A stretch of 64,000 nt of DNA from Nitrospirales bacterium (GTDB lineage: Bacteria > Nitrospirota > Nitrospiria > Nitrospirales > UBA8639). A model generated the notes under the pieces. That model saw only the letters and a list, made by a program, of their open reading frames with translations, did not search any database and was not told the DNA's origin. Made by a program: the position numbers and the translations under genes. Below are positions 1 to 7,837 of this stretch, in pieces (the first letter of the stretch is position 1; the number at the start of each line of letters is the position of its first letter). The DNA is taken from assembly GCA_022828225.1 (NCBI GenBank), contig JAJEJG010000006.1:151794-215793 (forward strand), given 5' to 3'.

Positions 1-693
1 ACCATTACGCCTGATTTGTTGGGGTCCGGGCTGTCCGAGAAACCTGAACGCCCGTACACTCCAACGTTTCTCCTCGATACCCTCCGTACGTTCATGGATA
101 ACCTCAACATTCAAAAAGCCTCATTAATCGGCAGTTCCATGGGAGCCGGCATCGCAATGGGGATGAGTCTGAAGTTTCCGGCCCGCGTCACGAAACTCGT
201 CCTGATCGGCGGATTTCCTTCCGGCATTCTGGACAATCTGCAATCGTCGAGAACCGGGCGGTTCATCACGCATAGACCGGCACTTTGGTTGTCAAAACTA
301 GGGAGTCGGATAACCGGCCGATGGTCCATCAAACTCATTCTGCAAGAAATCATTCACGACCATGCCCGGCTTTCTCCGATGGTGGTGGAACGGGCACAGC
401 ATCTCCTCAGTCAACGGGGATTCTTCCATGCCATTTATTCACAACTGGATCAAATCCCGGAATGGGAAACGACGTTCGCTCCGCGACTCACGGAAATTTC
501 CCACTCCACGCTCATTCTGTGGGGCGCCCATGACAAAATCTTTTCCCCTTCGATAGGGCAAAACCTGCAAACGACTATTCCAAACAGTTCGTTCCTCCTG
601 GCGCCGAATTCCGGACATCTCCCCCAATGGGAAGACCCCGGGTTCGTGAACCCCGCCATCCTGCAATTCCTGGAATCCGGACCCGCCCGTTGA
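1..693 (+). CDS. Alpha/beta-fold hydrolase, 5' end cut by window edge
   Basis: The reading frame is open from base 1, so the N-terminus lies outside the window. The fragment starts in the PDLLGxGxSxKP segment typical of alpha/beta hydrolases. The nucleophile elbow GSSMG (nt ~130-144) supplies the serine, the acid is in WGAHDKIFSP (nt ~520-550), and the histidine is in NSGHLPQWEDP near the C-terminus. All three triad positions are therefore present and the enzyme should be active. The family covers esterases, lipases, haloalkane dehalogenases and C-C hydrolases; substrate cannot be told from sequence. The following tenA has its own promoter-like sequence, so this looks like the end of a transcription unit. 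Confidence 0.8.
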   Translation, partial: TITPDLLGSGLSEKPERPYTPTFLLDTLRTFMDNLNIQKASLIGSSMGAGIAMGMSLKFPARVTKLVLIGGFPSGILDNLQSSRTGRFITHRPALWLSKLGSRITGRWSIKLILQEIIHDHARLSPMVVERAQHLLSQRGFFHAIYSQLDQIPEWETTFAPRLTEISHSTLILWGAHDKIFSPSIGQNLQTTIPNSSFLLAPNSGHLPQWEDPGFVNPAILQFLESGPAR

Positions 694-774
694 ATGAGCG
701 TCACGCATTTCGACAGTCCTGGCGCAACCCGGCAGAAACCTCATCCAACCGACTCGCCGAATGGGGACAAAATT

Positions 775-803
775 TTGCCTCCCTATGCTCAATCGAGTAC
801 ACT
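775..803 (+). promoter_or_regulatory. Candidate sigma70 promoter for tenA
   Basis: TTGCCT (775-780), a 17-bp spacer, then TACACT (798-803), ending 46 bp before the GTG start of tenA. Spacing is ideal and both hexamers deviate by two bases or fewer. No TPP riboswitch-like sequence was seen between it and the start. Confidence 0.4.
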
Positions 804-849
804 TTTGCCGATGCGGCTATTTTTCTGAATCCATGACGGGAACTGATTC

Positions 850-1518
850 GTGAGTTTTACGGAACGTTTGCACAAGGTGGCGAAACCGATTTGGGACGCG
901 CAATTCAAGCATCCTTTCGTAAAGGCCCTTGGCAAAGGCACGCTCCCTCAACGCAAGTTCCGGTACTATATCCTGCAGGATGCCCGGTATCTCGAAGAAC
1001 TCGCTCGCATCTTCGCCCTGGGCGCGCAAAAGGCCCAGGACCCCGATACAGCGCTTCGCTTTGCCAAACTCGTTGAAGAAACCATCGTCGTCGAACGCGG
1101 GTTGCACGAAACCTACGGCAAGCAATGGAAGCTGACAGCCGCGGACATGCGAAACACGCCGCTCGCTCCCACGAATTACGCCTACTGCCGGCACATGCGA
1201 AGCACGGCCCAGACCGGCACCCTGGCCGAACTCACGGTCGTGGCCCTTCCCTGTGCATGGATCTATTGTGTGGTGGGCCAACACCTGTTACGAAAGGGGC
1301 CACCCTCATCCAAGCATCCCTATCGGGATTGGTTGCTGCTATACGGCTCGCCGGAATTCGCCGAAGTCACCCGATGGATGCGCGCATTGGTTGATAAGGA
1401 AGCCAAACGGGCCGGTAAAGCCGAAAAGGAGCGGATGAGTGAAGCATTCCTGACCAGTTCACGCTATGAATGGATGTTTTGGGACATGGCGTGGCGTGAA
1501 GAACAATGGCCGGTCTGA
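850..1518 (+). CDS. tenA: TenA/thiaminase II family protein (aminopyrimidine aminohydrolase)
   Basis: TenA hydrolyses 4-amino-5-aminomethyl-2-methylpyrimidine to HMP in thiamine salvage and also shows thiaminase II activity; it is a cytosolic all-helical protein. The 222-aa product has the family's usual length. The expected catalytic residues sit at expected places: Asp44 in QDARYL, Cys135 in ALPCAWIY (same number as the Bacillus nucleophile) and Glu207 in SSRYEWMFW. The start is GTG at 850. It is monocistronic here, but thiE lies 12 kb away, so salvage is plausible. A PqqC/CADD-like oxidase role is less likely because Cys135 is kept. Confidence 0.88.
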   Translation: MSFTERLHKVAKPIWDAQFKHPFVKALGKGTLPQRKFRYYILQDARYLEELARIFALGAQKAQDPDTALRFAKLVEETIVVERGLHETYGKQWKLTAADMRNTPLAPTNYAYCRHMRSTAQTGTLAELTVVALPCAWIYCVVGQHLLRKGPPSSKHPYRDWLLLYGSPEFAEVTRWMRALVDKEAKRAGKAEKERMSEAFLTSSRYEWMFWDMAWREEQWPV

Positions 1519-1537
1519 CCAAACAGGATTGTCGAAC

Positions 1538-1600
1538 CTCTACCTCCCCTCGCCCCTCCTCACCCTTCGACTTCGCTCAGGGCAGGCAAAGGAGGGGAAT
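1538..1600. repeat. Palindromic repeat (family A) with a nested second repeat
   Basis: Begins with CTCTACCTCCCCT like the other family A copies. In those copies the hairpin reads CCCCTCC-TTAC-AAAGGAGGGG. Here the TTAC centre is replaced by about 27 bp containing CTTCGACTTCGCTCAGGGC, a different repeat motif that recurs near 34.46 kb. The copy lies between the convergent tenA and beta-helix genes. Confidence 0.6.
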
Positions 1601-1609
1601 AAGAGAGGG

Positions 1610-2629
1610 CTACTCCCGCACCGGACCAAAGGCGCCAAGGTATGGAAACCCACCGACGTTCAGCAGTGGGGAGTCGGCCTGCAATCGATAATCCCCACGG
1701 TCCGGCGCGACAAACTTGGGAGAAACATCGACGTCCGAAAAAACCCGGGACTCGGAAGACGCGGTTTGGCCATCGACCTGATACTTCACGTCAATTTGAT
1801 GTAATCCGTTATGCGCGATGTCCACCTCGTGCTTGACTGACCACTCAATGCCCACTCGGGCCCGGTCAATAATATTACCGGCAACCCTGCCCGTTGCGTC
1901 ATCCTGAAACTTGACGCCGCCCCGATTCCCGACAAGGGTGTTCTGAATCAACGTGGCGTCGCCTTGATCGGCCACGAGAACGGCTTCAAACAAGCTTCGC
2001 GTAATGACGTTCCGTTCCAAGTGCACGATCGACGTTCCCCCGACCGACACGCCATGGTCATTATCGTGAATCAGGTTGCCGATCAGCATGGCTTGCGAAT
2101 CCGCAAACGCGATACCCGTGGTTTCGCTGCCGCCTATCACGCAATCCTCAATATGCACGTTTTGGACTTGTTGCCCAAAGACGAAGCCATTGACTTTCAG
2201 ATTCTTGAGGGTCACGCCTGAACCATTGAAAATGCCGACGCCCAACCCGCCGTGTTGTTGAACGGTCAATCCGCGAATTTCCACGTTCGTGGCCCCATAA
2301 GGCCATTTTCCGATATGCAGCGTACCGACCCGTTTCAGACCCGCGAGAAAGACTTCTTCCTGACCTTCGCCAATGACCTTCAGCCCTTCTTTGCTGTGGA
2401 CCGTGACGTCCTCGGCATAGCGCCCGGCCTTGATGAAGACGGTATCCCCATCCTGCGCTTGATCGATGGCTTCTTGAATCGACGTGAAGTGTCCGGACCC
2501 GTCCAAGGCCACGTTCCAGATTGATCCTTCACGAGATTTGCCCTGCTCTTGAGCGACCGATACGTTCACCCCGCATAAGGCAAACAACGCAACAACGGCG
2601 AAAATGACTCTCACTCGAAACGTCGTCAT
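1610..2629 (-). CDS. Exported right-handed beta-helix repeat protein
   Basis: The start at 2629 was chosen because AAGGAG lies 9 nt upstream and the product then opens with a clean signal peptide (MTTFRVRVIF... ending ...NVSVAQ). A longer in-frame extension to 2740 lacks both. The mature ~315 residues contain FTSIQEAIDQAQDGDTVFI, a typical opening of parallel beta-helix (pectin-lyase-like) proteins, then repeated V-x-I/G-N-x-I rungs. It is probably periplasmic or secreted. Related proteins include polysaccharide lyases and NosD-like proteins, but no catalytic residues can be assigned. It is divergent from coaE and convergent with tenA. Confidence 0.7.
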   Translation of the reverse strand: MTTFRVRVIFAVVALFALCGVNVSVAQEQGKSREGSIWNVALDGSGHFTSIQEAIDQAQDGDTVFIKAGRYAEDVTVHSKEGLKVIGEGQEEVFLAGLKRVGTLHIGKWPYGATNVEIRGLTVQQHGGLGVGIFNGSGVTLKNLKVNGFVFGQQVQNVHIEDCVIGGSETTGIAFADSQAMLIGNLIHDNDHGVSVGGTSIVHLERNVITRSLFEAVLVADQGDATLIQNTLVGNRGGVKFQDDATGRVAGNIIDRARVGIEWSVKHEVDIAHNGLHQIDVKYQVDGQTASSESRVFSDVDVSPKFVAPDRGDYRLQADSPLLNVGGFPYLGAFGPVRE

Positions 2630-2784
2630 CAAGTCCGACTCCTTAATGTGAATCGCATTGCCTCTATTTCCGTTTGTGTCATATCCGGATCCGTTATTGG
2701 ACGCATAGCGGGCATACAGGAACGGAGTTTTCCCGGTCAAGCGACTTTCGGAGACCGGAAAAATCTCCTATACTAGAATTTACC

Positions 2785-3423
2785 ATGATATTGGTAGGTA
2801 TCACGGGGGGGCTCGCTTCGGGAAAAACAACGGTAGCAGGCCTGTTTCAGGAATGCGGCGCGTTCGTGATTCAAGCCGACCAATTGGCCCGCACCGTGGT
2901 GGAACCGGGCAAAACGGCCTGGAAAGAGATTGTCAAAACCTTCGGATCCCGAATCCTGCAAGCCGACCGCACGTTGGACCGGACCGCCTTGGCCAATCTG
3001 GTTTTTCAGCATCCCCGGAAACTGTCGGTCCTGCATTACATCGTGCATCCTCGCGTGGCACGCGAACAGGTCCGGCAAACCAACGCCGTCGCTAGGCAAC
3101 ATCCGAATGCCGTGATCATTTACGATGCGGCGCTCTTGATCGAAGCGCGGGCACATGAACGCATGGATCGGATCATCCTGGTGACCGCGAACCAGCCCAT
3201 ACAAATTCAACGAGCCCGGCAACGGGATGGCCTCACGAAACGAGAAGCATTGGCTCGCATTCGCGCGCAACTGCCCTTGCGTACCAAACGTCGTTTCGCG
3301 GATTATATCCTGAACGGCACGTTGCCAATTGCCCGGCTTCGGCCGCAGGTGCGCCAACTCTATCAGGAATTCCTTCAAGAAGCGGCCATGCCGCAACGAC
3401 CACGTAAACCGCGTCATGCCTGA
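2785..3423 (+). CDS. coaE: Dephospho-CoA kinase
   Basis: Catalyses the last step of coenzyme A synthesis, ATP-dependent phosphorylation of dephospho-CoA at the 3'-OH of ribose, in the cytosol. The P-loop GGLASGKTT occupies residues 8-16. DQLARTVVEPG (substrate-binding Asp) and the IIYDAALLIEA and VTANQPIQ segments are typical, and the 212-aa length matches the family. ATG at 2785 is chosen because the product then begins MILVGITGG; the reading frame extends upstream without homology. A TATACT -10-like element at 2769-2774 would give a very short leader. trxB follows after 34 bp. Confidence 0.92.
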   Translation: MILVGITGGLASGKTTVAGLFQECGAFVIQADQLARTVVEPGKTAWKEIVKTFGSRILQADRTLDRTALANLVFQHPRKLSVLHYIVHPRVAREQVRQTNAVARQHPNAVIIYDAALLIEARAHERMDRIILVTANQPIQIQRARQRDGLTKREALARIRAQLPLRTKRRFADYILNGTLPIARLRPQVRQLYQEFLQEAAMPQRPRKPRHA

Positions 3424-3457
3424 CCATTTTCACATTTCGCACGAAGGATAGAACGAC

Positions 3458-4375
3458 ATGCACAACGTTGTCATTATCGGATCGGGTCCCGCCGGACTCA
3501 CGGCCGCCATTTACACGGCTCGGGCCAATCTTTCGCCGCTCATGATTGAAGGCTCTCAAGCCGGCGGGCAACTCACGTTGACGACCGACGTGGAAAACTT
3601 TCCCGGTTTTCCCCAGGGCATTATGGGGCCGCAACTCATTCAGGACATGCGGGCCCAGGCGGAACGTTTCGGCACGGCATTTCAGACAGCCGACGTCACC
3701 AAGGTCGACCTCAACCGCAGACCTTTTGCCGTCACGATCAACGACGAAGAAACCGTGCAGGCCCGATCGTTGATTATCTCCACCGGCGCGTCGGCCAACC
3801 TTTTGGGCTTGGATTCGGAAAGTCGCCTCCTTGGCCACGGGGTCTCGACGTGCGCCACCTGTGACGGGTTTTTCTTCCGGGGCCAACCTATTGTCGTCAT
3901 CGGAGGCGGCGACAGCGCGATGGAAGAAGCCACGTTCCTGACGAAATTCGCCTCCCACGTGACCATCGTTCATCGCCGGGACAAACTTCGCGCGTCCAAG
4001 ATCATGCAGGACAAGGCCATGAAGAACGACAAGATTTCGTTCCGCTGGAATTCCGTGGTGGAAGAAGTCCTGGGTGACGACGTGGTCACGGGAATTCGCC
4101 TTCGGGACGCCGTCGCCAATGACACGGCGATGCTGGATTGCAAGGGCGTATTCGTGGCCATCGGGCATACGCCGAACACCCAACTTTTCAGGGGGCAAAT
4201 CGACACGGATGCCAACGGCTACATTCAAACCACGCACGGGACGGCAACGAACGTACCCGGAGTGTTCGCTGCCGGCGACGTACAGGATCCTCACTATCGA
4301 CAGGCGATCACGGCGGCCGGTACCGGCTGCATGGCCGCGATGGACGCCGAACGGTTTCTGGAGGCTGAAGGGTAA
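3458..4375 (+). CDS. trxB: Thioredoxin reductase
   Basis: NADPH-dependent FAD flavoenzyme that reduces thioredoxin. The 305-aa product has the FAD-binding GSGPAG motif near residue 8, the redox-active CATC at Cys132/Cys135, the NADPH-binding [10 protein letters not shown] segment and the C-terminal [11 protein letters not shown] motif, in the order of the low-molecular-weight TrxB type. A GAAGGA ribosome-binding site precedes the ATG. Its TAA overlaps the ATG of thiI by one base (TAATG), so the two are translationally coupled; coaE, trxB and thiI form a compact operon. Confidence 0.94.
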   Translation: MHNVVIIGSGPAGLTAAIYTARANLSPLMIEGSQAGGQLTLTTDVENFPGFPQGIMGPQLIQDMRAQAERFGTAFQTADVTKVDLNRRPFAVTINDEETVQARSLIISTGASANLLGLDSESRLLGHGVSTCATCDGFFFRGQPIVVIGGGDSAMEEATFLTKFASHVTIVHRRDKLRASKIMQDKAMKNDKISFRWNSVVEEVLGDDVVTGIRLRDAVANDTAMLDCKGVFVAIGHTPNTQLFRGQIDTDANGYIQTTHGTATNVPGVFAAGDVQDPHYRQAITAAGTGCMAAMDAERFLEAEG

Positions 4376-5604
4376 TGCCCTATGCCCTGGTCCACTATCA
4401 CGAGTTGGCGCTCAAGGGTCGCAACCGCGGGTTTTTTGAACAACGACTGATTCAACATCTCGGCAATTCTCTCAAAAAAACGAACGTCACCGAAATCAAA
4501 TCTCTCTCCGGTCGTATCCGGATCACCTTCACGGACGAATCTTCTTGGGAGGAGGTGCAGGATCGCATCCGCCATACGTTCGGGGTGGCGAATTATTCTC
4601 TGGCCCATTCCCTGCCGATCGACTACGAAGCGCCGGATATCACGCCGCTTTGCAAGGCGATTGAAAGCGCCCTCCGATCGATCACGTTTGAAACCTTTCG
4701 CGTCACGACCAAACGCGCGGACAAACGATTTACCAAGACCTCCGTTGAACTGAACCGCGACATAGGCGCCCACGTGTGCGCCGCGACCGGAAAACGAGTG
4801 CGGCTGAACGGAGCCGACGTCAACGTGGTCGTGGAAATCGTCGATCACACCGCGTACTTTTCGCTCGTCAAATACACGGGGCCGGGAGGACTCCCCACGG
4901 GCATCAGTCGCAACGTCCTCTGCCTCATCTCGGGCGGCATCGATTCGCCGGTCGCCGCCTACCGGATGATGAAACGGGGCTGCAAGGTCGTCTTCGTTCA
5001 TTTCCACGGCCGGCCCTATCTCTCACGAACCTCCGAAGAAAAAGTCCGAGACCTCGTCTCCCTGCTCACACGCTATCAACTGGCAACCCGCCTCTATCTC
5101 GTTCCCTTCGGAGAAATTCAACGACAAATCGTACTCGGCTCACCCGCTCCGATCCGCGTGGTCCTGTACCGCCGAATGATGATGCGCATTGCAGAGCAAC
5201 TGGCCGAAAAAGAACACTGCTGGGGCTTGGTTACCGGCGACAGCCTGGGACAAGTTGCGTCCCAAACCGCAGAAAACCTTCAAATCGTGAGCCAGGTGGC
5301 GCACCTGCCTATTCTTCGTCCGTTAATCGGGATGGACAAAATAGAAATCACGAATGAAGCCGAGCGAATCGGAACCTTTGAAACCTCCATCGAACCGGAC
5401 CAGGATTGCTGCACGTTGTTCGTCCCACCCCATCCGAATACGCGCTGCCGGCCCAACATCATTCAACAAGCTGAAACCGCACTACCGATCCAAGACATGG
5501 TCCATGCAGGGATCGAAACCGCCGAACTTGCCGAATTGTCTTTTCATGCCAAACCGTCGAGCACAGCCCACTTCGTTGACAAGCCTTCGACCCGGTCTAT
5601 ATAG
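4375..5604 (+). CDS. thiI: tRNA 4-thiouridine synthase ThiI, form without rhodanese domain
   Basis: ThiI adenylates U8 of tRNA and transfers sulfur to give 4-thiouridine; in some species it also feeds sulfur to thiamine synthesis. The N-terminal ferredoxin-like and THUMP regions (residues ~1-165) are followed by the PP-loop ATPase motif LISGGIDSP near residue 185. At 409 aa it ends after the ATPase domain, as in Bacillus and archaea. It therefore lacks the C-terminal rhodanese domain of the 482-aa E. coli enzyme, so the sulfur donor would have to be a separate protein. Coupled to trxB by a 1-bp overlap. Confidence 0.9.
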   Translation: MPYALVHYHELALKGRNRGFFEQRLIQHLGNSLKKTNVTEIKSLSGRIRITFTDESSWEEVQDRIRHTFGVANYSLAHSLPIDYEAPDITPLCKAIESALRSITFETFRVTTKRADKRFTKTSVELNRDIGAHVCAATGKRVRLNGADVNVVVEIVDHTAYFSLVKYTGPGGLPTGISRNVLCLISGGIDSPVAAYRMMKRGCKVVFVHFHGRPYLSRTSEEKVRDLVSLLTRYQLATRLYLVPFGEIQRQIVLGSPAPIRVVLYRRMMMRIAEQLAEKEHCWGLVTGDSLGQVASQTAENLQIVSQVAHLPILRPLIGMDKIEITNEAERIGTFETSIEPDQDCCTLFVPPHPNTRCRPNIIQQAETALPIQDMVHAGIETAELAELSFHAKPSSTAHFVDKPSTRSI

Positions 5605-5615
5605 TCCTGGCAGTT

Positions 5616-5737
5616 TCTACCCCACCTGCCCTCCCCTTACAAAGGGGAGGAAGCAGATGGGCATGCCTAGCTTCCCTTGGGATGTCATTCACATGATATT
5701 CCCCCTCCTTTGTAAGGAGGGGTGAGGGGAGGTAGAG
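5616..5737. repeat. Double-hairpin intergenic repeat, family A
   Basis: Bounded by TCTACCCCACC on the left and GGGGAGGTAGAG on the right. It contains two hairpins, CTCCCCTTACAAAGGGGAG (5631-5649) and CCCCTCCTTTGTAAGGAGGGG (5702-5722), so the unit is roughly an inverted repeat of itself. It separates thiI from the next gene. The hairpins lack the U-tract of an intrinsic terminator. Confidence 0.75.
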
Positions 5738-5769
5738 GATTACAGCAGAACCCGACAATACCTCTCATC

Positions 5770-6585
5770 ATGTCAGAAAACGTCACACCGTATACGGCAC
5801 AGCAAATCGGGTACAGAGCCGTCCGCTTTTCCAGCAAGGGTATTTTCGATACCCATAAAGACAAGATGGTTGACCCCTATTCCGCCACCAAGATCCCCAA
5901 AGAGCATCAGGTTCAAGGCTTTCAATTTTGGCCTCAGGAAAAAGGAAAATACTCGTCTCTTATCCTGCTTCATGACAAATGGGGATTGACGCCGGACGCG
6001 AAAGACCTGGCCATCCGACTCGCCTGCGAGGGATACATGGTCATGCTTCCGAACGTGTATGGCCGTCAGGGCGGCATGGTCACGGCCAACGCCGAAGTGG
6101 CCGACGCTCTCGCGGAAAGAATCGACCTGCCGACGGCCTTGCAGGACATCAATGCCTCATGCGAATTCTTGAATGCGAATCTCTCCGAAGACCCGAACCT
6201 GGACCTGACGGTGCGGAACGCGCATGCTGCGGTCGGATTGGGCCTGGGTGGCACCTTGGCCATCCTCTTTGCCCTCAAACGAAAACGGTTACGCGCCGCC
6301 GTCTCCTTCTACGGAAAACTTCCCGACCCGCTGGATTCGATCAAGAACATGTATTGCCCGCTCCTGTACCATGCGGCTGAAACAGACAATGCCGCGACAT
6401 CCGAAGAACTGACACAAATGACGCAAGTCGCACAGGAGTCGGGAAAAACCGTGGAAATACGTCAATATCCGGACACCAGCATCGGATTTTGCGACCAGGT
6501 ACAGCCCGACCGCTACAATGAAACCTCGGCCAAGCAAGCTTGGGACGACACCATCGCGTTTCTCAAGAAGCAATTGCCCGTGTAA
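5770..6585 (+). CDS. Dienelactone hydrolase-like protein without catalytic nucleophile
   Basis: A 271-aa cytosolic alpha/beta protein with the overall layout of dienelactone hydrolases. LILLHDKWGLTPDAKDLA matches the family's oxyanion/lid region, and MVMLPNVYGR and the terminal PDRYNETSAKQAWDDTIAFL segment are characteristic. At the nucleophile elbow the family has GFCxGG, but here it reads VGLGLGGT, with glycine in place of cysteine. The catalytic histidine segment (usually GHGF) reads SIGFCDQ, without histidine. The acid-region Asp (AETDNAATSEE) remains. It therefore looks like a pseudoenzyme. The ATG at 5770 (start MSENV) was preferred over 5722, which lies within the repeat. Confidence 0.75.
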   Translation: MSENVTPYTAQQIGYRAVRFSSKGIFDTHKDKMVDPYSATKIPKEHQVQGFQFWPQEKGKYSSLILLHDKWGLTPDAKDLAIRLACEGYMVMLPNVYGRQGGMVTANAEVADALAERIDLPTALQDINASCEFLNANLSEDPNLDLTVRNAHAAVGLGLGGTLAILFALKRKRLRAAVSFYGKLPDPLDSIKNMYCPLLYHAAETDNAATSEELTQMTQVAQESGKTVEIRQYPDTSIGFCDQVQPDRYNETSAKQAWDDTIAFLKKQLPV

Positions 6586-6625
6586 CGCTTCTCAGGGCTC
6601 AATCGAAGCCAAGCACACCTTGAAG

Positions 6626-7789
6626 ATGTGTGCATCCAATGGCATTCCGGACGTTCCGCGCGACGCGGGTTTGAACCGGCCCGTTTTGAATCGCTACGCG
6701 GGATGGCGAGCGTTTCTTGTCGTGGTTTTCCTGGTAGGGCTTCCCAATCTTTCCGCTGCCGCTTTTTCAAATTTCCTGCTGGGAACAAATCCTCCCGTCA
6801 TTGTTTCCGAGAAAGAAGCCACCGTCTTTTTCCTCAAAACGTTCGGCTCCTTCCTTGAATTACCCGGAGAACTGCTGAGACGCAGGCAGACTTCCCCACC
6901 TCTTCCGAAGGGATTGAGGCAACACCTGTCGCCATTTGTGGCAAACATCACCGCCTGGCATCTCACACGTGACCTCATGATCGCCCTCGATCAAGGTAAG
7001 AGATCCCGGATTCAATCGATTCTCGATAAACGACAACAACAGAGCGAGTGGCTCGGACAATCCCAGCCTAAACTTCCCGCTCTCCTGGCCATGGTCGAGA
7101 CCATCGCTCGATTACAGCCGACGGAATCGTCCGCGCAACCACTCTCTCCATATGAGGTGGAATTCACGCAATTCCTCCTTGACCAATACCCGGACTGGAC
7201 CGGCACACCGGATAGCTGGTTAACGCTGGCACAAGCCCAAGGAGCGGCCGGTGTGAGAAAACGGCTACAGAATTCATGGGACCGCCGACCGGCACAGGAC
7301 AGCCCGCACGAGAAGCCCGACCCTGCCCCATCCATCAATCACTTTCTCCGGCAGTCCTTTCTGCCGATAGCCAAGGCACACGTCGAGGCCGCCCTTTTGC
7401 AATTACAGGTCAGGAACGAACAACAAGCATGGACGTCCTGGCAGGCGATTCAAAAGTGGAATAACGATCGAAAAAACGAAAGAGGGCTTCGACGACTGTG
7501 CGGGACGTGGCAATGGCTCATTCACAACCATCAGAACCATGGCGACCATAAAACGATCATGGTCTACCCTCCCCCCTCGCAATACGACCGGATGGATCCC
7601 CAACCGGCCACGATCCGCGTTCAAGGAGACACCGTCTACATCAGGTGGGAATTTCCGCGAGGAATCGTACAGGAAGAAAGCCTTCTGTTTGGTGAGAAAG
7701 ACCAACTTCTCTCAGGCACTTTCGTGAACAACCTGGGCCCCAACGGCAACATCACCGGCCGCCGATTGAAACCGTGCCAAGACAAGTAA
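6626..7789 (+). CDS. Exported protein of unknown function
   Basis: Not recognised. The 387-aa product carries an N-terminal hydrophobic segment (WRAFLVVVFLVGLPNLSAAA) that looks like a signal peptide with Ala-x-Ala cleavage near residue 42. The rest is soluble and rich in Gln, Trp and charged residues. The last ~90 residues (TIRVQGDTVYIRWEFPRGIV onward, then LLSGTFVNN and GNITGRR) look like a beta-rich lipocalin-style lobe. The start is uncertain: ATG at 6626 is used, while the frame runs back into the preceding gene. It lies 48 bp before putA on the same strand. Confidence 0.55.
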   Translation: MCASNGIPDVPRDAGLNRPVLNRYAGWRAFLVVVFLVGLPNLSAAAFSNFLLGTNPPVIVSEKEATVFFLKTFGSFLELPGELLRRRQTSPPLPKGLRQHLSPFVANITAWHLTRDLMIALDQGKRSRIQSILDKRQQQSEWLGQSQPKLPALLAMVETIARLQPTESSAQPLSPYEVEFTQFLLDQYPDWTGTPDSWLTLAQAQGAAGVRKRLQNSWDRRPAQDSPHEKPDPAPSINHFLRQSFLPIAKAHVEAALLQLQVRNEQQAWTSWQAIQKWNNDRKNERGLRRLCGTWQWLIHNHQNHGDHKTIMVYPPPSQYDRMDPQPATIRVQGDTVYIRWEFPRGIVQEESLLFGEKDQLLSGTFVNNLGPNGNITGRRLKPCQDK

Positions 7790-7837
7790 CCGTGCTTGCA
7801 AATGGGGAAAGGAGTACAATGAAGGGAGGAGACTGTC

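Noticed and set aside
694..849. TPP riboswitch ahead of tenA
   Set aside because: No CTGAGA-type conserved core or paired arms were seen in the 156-bp leader region.
5702..5722. Family A hairpins as intrinsic terminators
   Set aside because: Stems are strong but not followed by T-runs, occur as paired palindromes, and lie inside operons.
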